From positions 124,001 to 188,000 of the forward strand of contig CAJNDS010002096.1 in assembly GCA_905221605.1 (NCBI GenBank): 64,000 nt of DNA. The letters run 5' to 3'. Under the pieces are notes generated by a model. It was not told the DNA's origin and made no database searches. It saw only the letters and a program-made list of their open reading frames with translations. Of this stretch, positions 11,998 to 22,338 are shown piece by piece. Within the stretch, counting starts at the first letter, position 1. Each line of letters begins with the position of its first letter. This DNA is from Symbiodinium natans. Lineage: Eukaryota; Sar; Dinophyceae; Suessiales; Symbiodiniaceae. A program made the translations under genes and the position numbers.

Positions 11998-12180
11998 CGG
12001 AGGGCAGCGCCGAGCAGTCGCGCGAGGAGGGTGCCGATGGCCTGTGGAATTGAATCATGGCTTGGAAGCTTAAGGATTTGGGGATTCGACGCGAAACAAC
12101 ATTGAACTGGGGCCCCGACGCCACCGCCTCTGTCGTCACCGCTGCCTCGGGCCCGGCTGCCGTCTCCTCGTGAGGCAAGA

Positions 12181-12530
12181 GTGTTCTTTGTTGTGTTGCG
12201 GACACGTTTTTTGTTGCGTAGGCCTGACGCGATTTTTGTTTGCTGTGGGGGCCAAAGCGCTTTGTTTTCTGCATTGTGGAAGCCAGGTGCGTCTTTTTGC
12301 TGCGGAGGCCTGGCGCGTTTTCTTCTTTTTGGGTAGGCTTTTTTGCTGTTTGGCGTGGAGGCCGGATGCTTCTTTGCTGCGAAGGCCGAGCGCGTGTTTG
12401 GTTTTGGCTGTGGAGGGCTGGCACGTGTCTGATTTGTGCTGTGGAAGCTTTTTTGCAATGGATGGACATGCAGGACGCGCTTCTTTGATTGTGGATGCCG
12501 AGTGGAGAGCGATTTTTTGTTCCGGGGAGG
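12181..12530. repeat. Degenerate 30-40 bp tandem repeat
   Basis: A repeating theme of a T-run, GCTGYGGAGGCC and GCGCG recurs about nine to ten times with varying spacing. It is strongly T/G-biased on the plus strand and is followed by a G run (about 12578-12601). Confidence 0.65.
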
Positions 12531-12577
12531 TTGGGAGCGTGACTTGCTGTAGCAGCTTGTGTGGCTTAAGAAACCGC

Positions 12578-12601
12578 GGGGGGAGGGGGGGGGGGGGGGG
12601 C
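12578..12601 (+). repeat. Poly-G tract
   Basis: Long G run broken by a single A, a potential quadruplex and a likely assembly weak point. Confidence 0.9.
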
Positions 12602-12929
12602 GTTTGGGGGCGCGGCCACCCCAACTCAATGAATCTTCACTCGCTGTTTCAGTTGGATTCCGTGATGTTGTGATTGGGTGGGAGACGAGCCCCTACTCAG
12701 CCCCACTCGTTCACAGGCATCTAGCTCATTCTAGCTCCTGGTACTCACCGGACGGCTTCTCTCGAAGAGCTGCCACCTGCACCCAGGGCCCAAAACACAA
12801 GGATGACATCGTACCCAATGTATGTCTAGGCTGCCTCCTCTTCATACGTCAAACCAAAGTGGCCAGTTGGCAGTGATGTATTTCGAGCTCCAACACTCGT
12901 CCAGCGTAAAAGGCTTCGATCCCTGTGGT

Positions 12930-13836
12930 AACATGTTGCTGTCGCCTCCTCGCGGAGATGCAACAACTCGCTCTCCTTCTCCTGCGGTGTCGAAGGAGCA
13001 CAGGCGCAGGCTTAAACCTACGGACACCCCAAAGCCCCAGCCTTTGCGCTGCCCTGGGCATGTTGCAGCTCCGCCTGGCCACAGAGAGAAGAACCTCCCT
13101 GAAACACATGTGCAGATCATGATGATCTCGTGGTCGCTGCTTTCCTGGCCTGTAGCCGAAGCAGCTCGCGCTCCGCGGGGCAAAACTGCTGTGCCAGTGA
13201 CAGGCGCCGTCCTGCACGATCTCGAAACTCAAGCATTCAAGCTCCCTTCAAGCTTCGCGCAAGTTTGCAAGTTTGGCATGGGTTGACCCAACATGTTTGT
13301 GGCCTCGCTCGCCCAGCTTCGTGGCGGTCTCTTGCAGTCGCTGGCGCCACCTGGCAAGCAGGGACGATGAGCGAATAGGACCGAGGCATATACATTTCGG
13401 AGCCACGGCCCGACACGGCTCTACCGAGTTCCGGCTCTATGCCTGGTCTTTCGGAGCATCGGCACACAGCACACACAGCAAATCACAGAACAAGCAGACA
13501 GCCCGCTGTCTCCCTCCCAGCTGAAGATCCTGCAGCTCTGCCTCAAAGCACTGTGCTGCAGGTGTGGAACAGCAACAGTGGAGCTCAAGCTGTCACGGTA
13601 CTGTAGTCCCTGCATACCCTTGCTTCTCCCAGCTTGTCATCAAAGATGGACATCTGATATGGTAACTGGTAGGCTTGAGAGCCTGATTCTAGAAGATTGG
13701 CGCTTGAGTTCAAGTACTGCCTTTGAAACTCCGAAGCAGGCGCAGCTGAGGAACTTGCCTGGAGCTCCTGGAGGAAATTCTCACTCTCGCTGAGTGGTGG
13801 CAGCCCGTTCTCCTGAATATAAGATTTAGCCGCCAT
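12930..13836 (-). CDS. Coiled-coil protein, multi-exon
   Basis: The start codon at 13836-13834 opens a 71-codon exon (to 13624; starts MAAKSYIQENGLPPLSE). It ends at a GC donor in phase 0. The next piece, 13541-13503, is a 39-base exon reading AELQDLQLGGRQR, also ending at a GC donor. Downstream minus-strand pieces continue the same Glu/Leu/Gln/Arg heptad character: about 13374-13300 (WRQRLQETATKLGERG), about 13234-13130 (QQFCPAERELLRLQARK), about 13085-13040 (AELQHAQGS) and about 12985-12940 (EKESELLHLREEAT). The first two exons join cleanly. The order and exact borders of the rest are inferred. Family unknown; a structural coiled-coil role is likely. A spliced-leader-like sequence lies at 13858-13876. 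Confidence 0.5.
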
Positions 13837-13857
13837 GCTGCAACCGACGCAGGCCAG

Positions 13858-13876
13858 CTTGAGCAGACCGTTTCGG
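13858..13876 (-). promoter_or_regulatory. Spliced-leader-like relic upstream of coiled-coil gene
   Basis: On the minus strand it begins CCG and ends GCTCAAG, the terminal seven bases of the dinoflagellate spliced leader, 21 bases before the ATG. The middle is diverged and two bases shorter. Confidence 0.4.
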
Positions 13877-14174
13877 AAGCTCCTCCAACCGCTTTTCTAG
13901 GACTTGCCGCTGCTGCCTGATCAACATCTTGCAGGCTCCAGTGCCAGTGTGCCGTTTGAGAAGAACATTGCTGCGCCAGAGGCAAGACAGCCTCAGGCTT
14001 GCTTGCCTGTCTTCAAGCCTCAGCAGTGGGGGGCTCTGTTGTTCTTAACGTAGAGCGTTACCATTTGTTCGCTGCGAGGTGCACACCCCTGCACTTCCCC
14101 GCTTCTCTCGGGAGCTTTTCGTTTTGTTCTGCTCCCCTTTGAAGAGGGAAGGGGGACGGGGGGGAGATGGGCAC

Positions 14175-14983
14175 TTAGAGCCTCTTAGAGCTTCTCAGCC
14201 CCTTCTGAGACCCTTCTGAGCCCCGGTGCGCGCGATGCAGCGCTTGGAAGTGCAGCGTGTGGCCAAGCTTGCGCAGGGCCTCCCCAATCTCGGCATTTCG
14301 GCTGAAGAGATGCTGACAACAAGTGCAATCTTGTACACAGCAATGCATGATGCTTCGTATGCTTCGTGCACCCAAAACCGCCTCCCGAGCAAATCGCAGC
14401 CAATTCCTGCATGTAACAGAATCACGGCATGCCGCGTGTGGCTTCAAATCAAGACAAAAATGGGCCACGGCTCCTGCTAGGGAGGCTTTTGACAGTGAAC
14501 TCTTTACGGAAACCGAAGCCCTGTCTTAAGGCCAAAGAGGCGAATCCAAAATACGGGCTGTGGATACGAGAACATCCGAGTGGGATGGGCCCACTATCCC
14601 TCTCTTGCTGTGGCTAGACTGCTACATAGAATACCTCTCGATGGTCCTTGAAAAGTAGTAGGAGGTTTTGCCTCGTTTTCTGCAAAGACACTGAGACCTT
14701 CAGCGAGGTAGAATCGGTTGAATTGACTCGAAGCTGCATGCAGATGCGCAAAACCCTCCGGACTCGGATCCGCGGACTCCCCCGGATTCCTTTGTATTCC
14801 GGCGAACTTCTGCGTCCTCTGCACCGGCGCCCGCGCTGCCACGCGGAGCTCCCGAAGCTCGGCTTCCAGTGCCGCCACCCGCACAGCCACCTGACAAAGA
14901 TGGAAGATAGCTTCAGGTGGCGTGGAAAACAGTCTTTGTTTCCCGTGTGCCTCCTCTTCCTCATCTCGCTCGTCTTGCTCCAT
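14175..14983 (-). CDS. Candidate gene: acidic start, coiled coil, basic tail
   Basis: An ATG at 14983 starts an acidic segment (MEQDERDEEEEAHGKQ) that runs into a short coiled coil (VRVAALEAELRELRVAAR), ending near 14790. A separate minus-strand piece at about 14295-14175 follows a CAG acceptor, reads NAEIGEALRKLGH and ends in a Ser/Lys/Arg-rich tail with a stop. Treating both as one gene is an inference; the intervening 500 bases hold no certain exon. No family recognised. A Ser/Pro-rich reading at 15540-15319 on the same strand may be an exon of this or an adjacent gene. Confidence 0.35.
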
Positions 14984-15318
14984 GCCGCACCCCAAGCTGG
15001 AATCCCTATCACCTGTGGTCACAACATGTAAACTTGTAAACTAAAAAGCCTCCCGTCTCGACTTCAGCTCCCAGTACCATGGTGACCAAGGAAGATTGTG
15101 CAAAGCTCATCTCGAGATGACCCTCCGATCTCCTGTACAAACCTGTTCCGTCATGGGCCAAAGGCAGGGCGAGTTCCAGCCGTTGGGCGGAAGGATTCAG
15201 GAGTTTGCATCAACAACAACGTCTTTGCAACAATGCTGGCAATGCTTCGCGCCCATGGGGCCCAAGTGGCCCAAAGACAACGTTTTCCGGCTGTCCAGTC
15301 GCGAAACTCCGGTTGGAG

Positions 15319-15540
15319 TCACGCTGCGATTAAACTTGTGGGAGTCGGTCGGCCGAACTCGATCATTCGGCTGTGTACTGCCGCTCTTGGCGTTCTCGGG
15401 CCTGTAGGGTCCAATGAATAGTCCACGGTTTCAGTCGTTTCCAGTGACTTTCTTGGGGATGCAGGGACAGGCTGCGGACGCTCTGCGTTGCCACTCGCAG
15501 CAGGCTTAAAATCTTGGCTGCGGCTTTTGGCAAGTGGCAA
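15319..15540 (-). CDS. Candidate disordered Ser/Pro-rich exon
   Basis: A continuous minus-strand reading (for example KSRSQDFKPAASGNAERPQP) with ordinary codon use, ending in a stop at 15319. Composition suggests a disordered region. Its neighbours on the same strand are also exon-like, so it may be one exon of a larger gene. Confidence 0.28.
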   Translation of the reverse strand: MPLAKSRSQDFKPAASGNAERPQPVPASPRKSLETTETVDYSLDPTGPRTPRAAVHSRMIEFGRPTPTSLIAA

Positions 15541-15888
15541 GGGGCCTGAATTGGCAACTTCTCATTTCTTGGCATGTGCCGCGTCCAGGGGGAGGCCGAG
15601 TTCCACAGCTCACGTGAGGCAAGCGGCCCGCAGTCGTCCTGGACCAAGAAGTGTCATAGAGAGAAAGGAGTCATCAGCAATTTAGACAACGTATCGCAAA
15701 AGAGCTTCCAGACGTTCCGTATCGTTCCGTGAGCCTGTCCTGCGCACAAGCCGGACAGCAAAGAGGCAACCTGTGGAAAAGAACACAGGTTAGCGCTTCT
15801 GTGCGGTGATCTCACACGAGAGAAGCCCTCAAAAAGCCTCGTGGAGGCGCTGTGTGTCGATGGGTGGGTCGCCGGGCTCCTGCCCAGA

Positions 15889-15923
15889 AACTACAGAAAC
15901 TACAGAAACTACAGAAACTACCA
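15889..15923. repeat. Four copies of ACAGAAACT
   Basis: Tandem 9-base unit. It yields a Cys-Ser-Phe run on the minus strand, which is not taken as coding. Confidence 0.9.
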
Positions 15924-17300
15924 GTAACAGCTGGGAAGGGTACAGCATCTGCTGCTTCTACATATCTCCACCGCTTGATGAGCGGGTCCCTGGAGACATG
16001 TGAACTTTTCCAACCCCAACGCAGTCTCCTTCTCAGACTCGTTGTACTGAGCGGCCTGGCTAGGTTTTGGGTCGCACACGGACAGAAAGCATGAAGCTTG
16101 CAGAATGGCCGGAAGCATGTCCATGCAGAAACCTTCTGCAGGTTTCGGGGCCAGTGACTTGAGCTGCGAACCTCCAGCACCATGCGCTCGCAAGCCTTCC
16201 ACGAGGCACCAGCTTTCTCTGGCTAATCCCTGTTCAATCCGAAGAGGAAAAAAACACGCAACAAAGCGACCCCAGGGCCCCAAAGAGCCCCGTTGGCCTC
16301 GACGGCCGCCGCGCAGGCACGCACGGAGAGGAGGTCGAGATCGGCGCGGCCTTCCTTTGACAAAGGACCAAGATCATAAAACTAGAGTGTGCCCAGCAAA
16401 TTCCTGGAGAATGCCAGGCCCTGACAGCAAAACCCCTGAGGCATTCATCGAATGAGATCAAGCCCGGGGTATATATTTCAAAGGCGAACCCCCAAGGAAC
16501 ACCACGCCACTAAGCCGAAAGCAAACATGAAAGCGCCTAGCCCTGAGGTCGCGAGTAAAGCAGGATGTCACCCTTCATACCCCTGCAACAGCTTCAAAAG
16601 CCATAGCACCTCGAAGATGGCCTTCAGCCCGGCCATGCGAAGGTGAGACTGTGCAGGCTCCTGGACTTTCCAGACTCGTCGCACAAGACTACGCTGAGGC
16701 AATCATGCGGTGCTCAGTCCTCCCCCAGGCGTGCCAGCAAAGCCTCACGACTTTTGTGGGGGCTAGTGCTGACAACGTGCGACAAAACCTTCTTCCTTGT
16801 TCCCGGGCCTCGACCCCCGCAAGTTGGGCAGAGACAGCGGAAGCGTCCTGCCCAAGGTCAGCGGGCAAGGCCTGAAACTGCGAGAAACTGCACATGCCTC
16901 CAGCATCTCCGCATTGTCGTCATAGTGAGAGAAACAGCAAAACGCCTTCAAGGAACACCATGAAACGGTATGCGTGGGGAGGTTGACCTACTAGAACCGC
17001 CTGCTCCACACAGTCAGTGGCGCCCTCGCGACGCAGCGCATTCACGATAACCTGTGTTCACACCCACGCATGCCCAGAGCTACCAGTCGCAGCACGCGCA
17101 GTTGCAGCATGCCGCAATGCAACACAAGGCGGGCCAAGGCCACCTCCGCGCCCTTCGCGTCTGGGCGCTTCTTGCACCTCCAATGCGGCTTGGACCACCC
17201 AACGTTTTCAAGTTCTGCATCTTTTCCATTACGTGCTTTTCAAAAACACCATCATTTCTCAAAAGCCGGTCAGGACCATGACACTGCCTTGGTGTTGATC

Positions 17301-17344
17301 CCCATGATGATGGTGATGATGATGATGATGATGATGATGATGAG
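17301..17344. repeat. GAT trinucleotide repeat
   Basis: About 13 near-perfect GAT units on the plus strand. Confidence 0.95.
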
Positions 17345-17700
17345 GGCGGTGGTAATGATAGTGAGATTTTGCAATACAAAGATGAATAAGTAAAGAGAAC
17401 ATAAGCACAGCCTCGCCATGACCATGAGCATAAGACAATACACAAGGAAAATCAATTTGTTTGGGGCCTTTTGTGGTCTTGAAGGCCACAAGAAGGTAGA
17501 AACAACACTTGCACCAGGGAGGAGATGCTCTCATGGTCATGTGCTTATGCGATTCCTTGTCGTGGTTTGTCATGTTGACATGAGAAAACAATCAAGATAA
17601 TAAGGACTATACGAGCACGGATGGCAAGAACAAACGTAATGACGATAATCAACAGTCAACATCATAATATAGAAGGAAAGGTCATGGCAACATTATTTCA

Positions 17701-17724
17701 GAACCCTAAACCCTAAACCCTAAA
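17701..17724 (-). repeat. Short telomere-like patch (CCCTAAA x3)
   Basis: Three CCCTAAA units plus a partial one. Further single or double units occur near 18109, 18346 and 49287. Confidence 0.85.
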
Positions 17725-18799
17725 AACAGTTCCCTCGGATTCATCGATGCCTTTGAAACTTCACAACAAGGAGGACAAGAAGTGGGTATTCACATACACA
17801 GTCACTCCGGTGGCAGCGCATTGCGCCGGCTCTTCAAGAAGGAATACTTCATGCTGAATACTTCATGCAGACTCCTGCCACTATGAATAGCCGATGGCGG
17901 TCAGCTGTGACCATAAGGCGCGGTCACTTGCGACCGCCCGACGGAGGAGAGGCTCAATGAAGTCTGGATCAACTGACTCACAAGAACCACATCTTGGGGG
18001 TCACGTGTATGTGTGCGTGTGTATATACATATATACATGACCCAGGGCTGCTTGCCCCGTGGTTTCAAGCCGTAGGGCTGGGGCCCCCCATGTTTCTTGG
18101 GCTTTTGAGGTTTAGGGTGTAAGGTGAGTGCTGAAGCACAGGAGCCCCAATAGGTGGAACCAGTGCAAACATCAGTTCCCAAACACCAACTGCATCCATG
18201 GCTCACAACGTCTACACACTTACCAGTTTCATACGCAAAGCAACTTCTGACGTGCATGCTCAAGGGTTACTGTGCTTTGGGGCTACGAGCAACAGGTCAA
18301 ACGACCTGCCTGACTAAGCCTACACATGAGTGAGCGCTCAACAGTTAAGGTTTAGGGGTTTAGAGTTGGGGGACCAAGTAACCCCGAGCAACCCCGAGCA
18401 GCCTCGCACTGTGGCCTCTGCTGTAAACACAGAGTCGCAAGCGACCCTCGTGGACATGGTCGCAAGTGACCTACCTGAGGTGGCTACAACCGCTCCCCGA
18501 GCCGCATCCCATCCAAGCCGCATTCGCCGTGTTCCACCCGCACAAGCCCGCGGCCCACCTCCGAGCCGCTCCGAAGCCGCGGGCACCCGACTCCGGAGCC
18601 GCATTCCACCAATCCAAACCCACCTTTATCCGGGAAGGTCCATCCATCCGAACGCGCGGCCCCGAAGATTCTGCGTTGCATTTACTACTCAGCCACGTTC
18701 TACCCATTCAAACCGGCGGGCCCTCAGCTCCCGAACCGCACTCCACCCATCCAGCCAAACGCGTTCGATCAAAAAAACTTCTGTTTGGGGGATCACAAC

Positions 18800-18862
18800 A
18801 ACAATCATCACTGTCATCATCGTCATCATCACCATCATCATTATCATCATCATCAGCTACAT
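18800..18862. repeat. CAT/ATC trinucleotide repeat
   Basis: Imperfect CAT-rich tract of about 60 bases. Confidence 0.9.
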
Positions 18863-19683
18863 CCTCATTATTTGGTGACGCAGCTTAAGAACAACAATGG
18901 AACAGAAATGCCACCCGAACATGTCGACACGTGGTGCCTGTTTCAAAGATCGCCAAAATTATGCACACCAAGGGTTCTGTAATTGCGCAGCACAGGAAAA
19001 CGGAGAAAACAATGGAAAAAAATGAACGACTTGCCAGCAATGCTACGAGTGATGCTACAAGCAATGCTACCAGCCACGTACTTCTAAACATGCACCATGA
19101 CAATGGGGTACTCGTAATGATACAAATACAAACAATAGCCGCAACAATCATAGTAGTAGAGGGCATGATGATTGGTGACGATCATGGCCTGGCAAGGTCG
19201 CAGAAGGCTCTAAGGGCAGCAACTGCTCCGCCGATCACATCCATCCTCCATTCTGCACTGTTTGCACCGGCAAGAGCATCTGAGAGCAACTCACCATCAC
19301 TTGTCCGCTGCCATCAATTGCTACATTGGATGCGGGAAAGCGGTCCGAACAAGGCACACGAGACTGCTTTTAGAGCCCCTTCTGACAGGGTCCGTCGTGG
19401 GAACCGACGCGATCCTGTGAGCACCTGGGCATCGGTATACTGCGTGTGGAGACAAGACTCTTTAAAGTGGCTGAACCAATCTGAGAAAGAATCGGCTTTC
19501 TTCAAAGCACAACACACAGAGACAGTCTGAAACAAACTTCCAAGGACTGCCATGTGGGCCGTCAAAATTGTAGAGACTAAAACTGAAGATGATCCCTGCA
19601 ACCTGTGTGCAGGCCAATGTCCAATGTCTCTCTGCACGCCATCCAACCAAGGGTGTGTGTGTGGGCACAGCCGTGTTCGACTA

Positions 19684-21063
19684 TCAGACCACCACCTCCA
19701 TGCTCTGGTGTGGCTTGGGCTGGCCTGCAACGGGTCCGCCGTTGATGATTGGGTTCTCAATTTGGCATTGGTTGGTTCCCCGCTCGATTTTGAAGAAGCC
19801 GTCTTGCCCCCAGTCTGCATTCCAGCTGTTGGCGACCTTAGTTGCTCTGCTGAAACTGATAGTCTTGGCACTTGACTCTGCACATGCCTCTGTCTTCTCC
19901 TGTCTTGGTTTGTGTGTGTGTGTGCCTCCGTTGCTGGCTACTGGTAGTTGCCGAAACCTCAAGATGAATCCTGTAGAAGGCTTGGAAGAACATGCTTTTG
20001 GAGAAGATTTGAGGGCACGACTGCATAAAAGCACGATCGAACTTGCGTGGCAAGCTGAACTAGAACATGAGGACATATCGACTGAGTCGGCCACCAGCCA
20101 GTAAGGCGTACCATTTTCCGTTCCCCAACCAAGAATCTTGATGGCGTGGCCACCTAGCATGGGATCCTTGAAGAAGAAGCCGGCCTTGTACACTCCAGAC
20201 TTGTATGAAAGGAAGCTCCGATGAACGAAGAACATACCAGTGATGGGTCCAGACTTGTAAATCTCCTGCATCATAGCTTGGGCACAGCTCGTTCCACTTC
20301 CCTGCTGGCAAACACTGTATCCAGCACTGCCGTAATGCTTGCTGGTGCCCCAGTCAGCACCATTGTCCACGCACTTCCTGGCACAAGAGGGGGTTGGCTC
20401 CTCGCCGGTACAGTTCTTGTAATGGGGCGAGGTCGTGTGGTGCGCACAAGGCTGGAGCTGGTACGAGTAGCACATAGACTTGTCGCCATAGTTGCCGCCA
20501 TCAACAATGCCAGATGTCCGGTAGTAGGAGTAGACAGTGGATGGCACACCTCCGTTACAGCCCATGTCACCAAAGGTGCAGCAGCTAGTCACGTCCTCCG
20601 CTGAAAGATGGACTTTCTGCTGGCCCTTACTGGCAATGCAGATGCGATCTGTCATCGCCTCGACACTGCCGAAAGCCCAGCAGGATCCGCAATCCGCTTG
20701 GTCCCGAATCTCCTTCAAGCTGGGGCAATCCTGAGCACGTGGGTCTGTCCTCCAGTCGAACTCGTCTGGCAGGTTCGAAACCTCTGTTGGGGCTTTGTAC
20801 GGCAGGACAGTGTTGTTGTCCAAGTCCTGCAGCGTCCCCATCAGAATCTTAACATCCTTTAGCGTGGCACCTGCAAAGCGGGTGTTCGGTCCGGCCGTCC
20901 AAGTCGAACCCTTGGCAGAGTTGACGGCGTCAATGAGCTCCTGGGTGACGGCCTTCTCCTTCAGTGCCTCCTCGTCCATCAACTCACCATGACTCTCCCA
21001 TCTCGCCAACCGCGCCGAGGACAGCGCAACTGCGGATGCAGCCAACAACCGGCGGAAAGCCAT
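19684..21063 (-). CDS. Cathepsin B-type cysteine protease (two exons)
   Basis: Papain-family (C1A) endopeptidase or peptidyl-dipeptidase, expected in lysosome-like or secretory compartments. Exon 1 is 21063-20095, exon 2 is 19836-19684, giving 373 aa. A hydrophobic N-terminus (residues 2-20) is followed by a cathepsin B propeptide (about 25-95, WTAGPNTRF) and a mature domain. The active site is complete: Cys128 in DCGSCWAF, His306 in GGHAIKILGWG and Asn326 in VANSWNADWG. The occluding loop that marks cathepsin B is present, with the His208-His209 pair in QPCAHH and the NCTGEEPTPSC segment. The intron 19837-20094 (258 bases, GT-AG, phase 0) falls between Leu323 and Val324; it has no stop in frame, so unspliced reading inserts 86 residues just before the catalytic Asn. 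The start is the first ATG, about 51 bases after a likely trans-splice acceptor. Confidence 0.95.
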   Translation of the reverse strand: MAFRRLLAASAVALSSARLARWESHGELMDEEALKEKAVTQELIDAVNSAKGSTWTAGPNTRFAGATLKDVKILMGTLQDLDNNTVLPYKAPTEVSNLPDEFDWRTDPRAQDCPSLKEIRDQADCGSCWAFGSVEAMTDRICIASKGQQKVHLSAEDVTSCCTFGDMGCNGGVPSTVYSYYRTSGIVDGGNYGDKSMCYSYQLQPCAHHTTSPHYKNCTGEEPTPSCARKCVDNGADWGTSKHYGSAGYSVCQQGSGTSCAQAMMQEIYKSGPITGMFFVHRSFLSYKSGVYKAGFFFKDPMLGGHAIKILGWGTENGTPYWLVADSVDMSSCSSSACHASSIVLLCSRALKSSPKACSSKPSTGFILRFRQLPVASNGGTHTHKPRQEKTEACAESSAKTISFSRATKVANSWNADWGQDGFFKIERGTNQCQIENPIINGGPVAGQPKPHQSMEVVV

Positions 21064-21114
21064 GGCAAGGCTGTGACACGGTGTTCAGCTCGGGCACAGA
21101 GGCGATTGGCAGTT

Positions 21115-21135
21115 CTGAAGCCAAAAGAAAGCCGG
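21115..21135 (-). promoter_or_regulatory. Spliced-leader-like sequence / trans-splice acceptor of cathepsin B gene
   Basis: Minus-strand 21-mer that aligns without gaps to the end of the dinoflagellate spliced leader: it begins CCG, carries TTTTGGCT at the same offset and ends AG (13 of 21 identical by my count). The AG at 21116-21115 would be the acceptor, leaving a 5' leader of about 51 bases before the ATG. Confidence 0.45.
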
Positions 21136-21136
21136 C

Positions 21137-21169
21137 ATCTACGTGCATCCACGTGCATCCACGTGCACC
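21137..21169. repeat. Three copies of an ACGTGCATCC unit
   Basis: 10-base tandem repeat between the cathepsin upstream region and the AT-rich clathrin fragment. Confidence 0.85.
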
Positions 21170-21171
21170 GC

Positions 21172-21388
21172 CCATAATTCGATTCTTCAACTAATAAATT
21201 ATTGAAAGCTTCATTAACAACTGCATTAGTATCTCTTTGTACATGTTCTAAATAAGATTTAATTAATGGTATTTGTCCAGACATAGTAATAGTTTGTACA
21301 ACTCGTTTATTATCTAATTGCGCAGATAATTCAATTAATAATTCAGATAAATATAATGGATGTTCTTTTAAATCTTCATGCGATCCTT
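21172..21388 (-). pseudogene. AT-rich clathrin heavy chain fragment (foreign-looking)
   Basis: About 70 codons of the C-terminal part of clathrin heavy chain (a coat protein of endocytic vesicles, in the alpha-solenoid leg near the trimerisation end). It reads KEHPLYLSELLIELSAQLD, then IPLIKSYLEHVQ and VNEAFNNLLVEESNY. These align with the human stretch around PLLLNDLLMVLSPRLD, LPLVKPYLRSVQ and VNESLNNLF. It is one uninterrupted reading with no start, no stop and no adjoining exons; outside it the frame runs into unrelated sequence. Codons end almost always in A or T (TTA, AAA, GAT), unlike every other exon here, which favour G/C. Likely explanations are DNA acquired from an AT-rich eukaryote, a chimeric assembly join, or contamination. 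As it stands it cannot make clathrin. Confidence 0.85.
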
Positions 21389-21716
21389 TCACTGGGATAC
21401 GGCACGGCAACGATGGCCGCTGGTGCCACCGCTTGCAGTGAGGCCTGGGACTTGACAGGAGATGGAGTCGGAGCTAAAGCCTGTTGCCTGTAAGCTCAGG
21501 AGGAGTAGAGCAAACAAAGCGTTTGGCAAAGATGTGCAAAACAGAGATAGAAACGATGATGAAACGGCGAACCTTGCGCCGGCGAGAGGTCCGACAGAGA
21601 CGAGTTCCAACTTCTCTCAAAAACACAGCTTGTGAGGCCCACGAGGCCCATGCGTACTCGACAAAGGGTACCAACAAGCCGATGCAGGTCGCTCCGCGGG
21701 CTTGGACCTCACCAGA

Positions 21717-21958
21717 ACCCGGGTAGAACGAGAGCGAGAGAAAGAAACGAGACGAGACGGGAGAGACGAGACGAGAGAAAGAGAGAGAGAGAGGGAGACG
21801 ACAGAGAGAGAGAGAGAGAGACGAGAGAGAGAGAGAGAGAGAGACGAGAGAGACGAGAGAGACGAGACGAGAGAGACGAGAGAGACCAGAGAGACCAGAG
21901 AGAGAGAGAGAGACAAGAGAGGGAGAGAGAGGGAGAGCGAAGGGAGAAGGAAGGAAGA
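21717..21958. repeat. Long purine tract (GAGACGAGAGA)
   Basis: About 240 bases, almost all purine on the plus strand apart from the recurring C of GACGAGA. Mirror-like subrepeats. It produces spurious Arg/Glu and Ser/Leu frames. Confidence 0.9.
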
Positions 21959-22338
21959 AACAAGGGGCCTCGGGCGCTGCGGGATGGAGCTGCATGGCTT
22001 GGACGATCAGGGCTATCAGAGTCGGCATCTCTGCCTGAGGGATGCATGGACAGCAACATTGTGCCTCCGACGGTTGTCATGAATACAGCCGCCATTGCCA
22101 ATGCCCCAACTCTCCACAGTCAAAGGCCGGGACCTCCCCGCGATCGGTGCCAGCCAAGGTGTACTCCCCTGCGCATGGCGGGATGAGCTTGGCGCGTCTT
22201 ACCCATCATCCTGGCCCAGAAACTTCTTTACCTGACTTGGTCCTAGCATCAACGACTTGAAGGAGGCTGAATGCTGCACTTTGGCTTGGAGCCCTGATCC
22301 CTTAGAATCCCTTCTGGGAGTGGGTGCCATCGATGTCT

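Larger units (their letters stand above)
16290..19683. other. Gene-poor stretch with simple repeats
   Basis: It holds a GAT repeat, a CAT repeat, three short TTTAGGG-like patches and a degenerate 60-70 base theme at about 18490-18770. A helical minus-strand reading at about 16878-16700 is exon-like. Nothing else is supported. Confidence 0.45.

Noticed and set aside
11772..12629. Minus-strand reading of about 285 codons, Arg/Pro/Lys-rich
   Set aside because: Created by the GC-rich minisatellite and the T/G-biased degenerate repeat; no domain and no normal composition.
20765..20785. GGTTCGAAACC, resembling a tRNA T-arm
   Set aside because: It lies within the cathepsin B exon and has no acceptor, D or anticodon arms around it.
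21632..22186. Arg/Glu-rich and Ser/Leu-rich long frames
   Set aside because: Products of the purine tract, which cannot easily contain stops in several frames.
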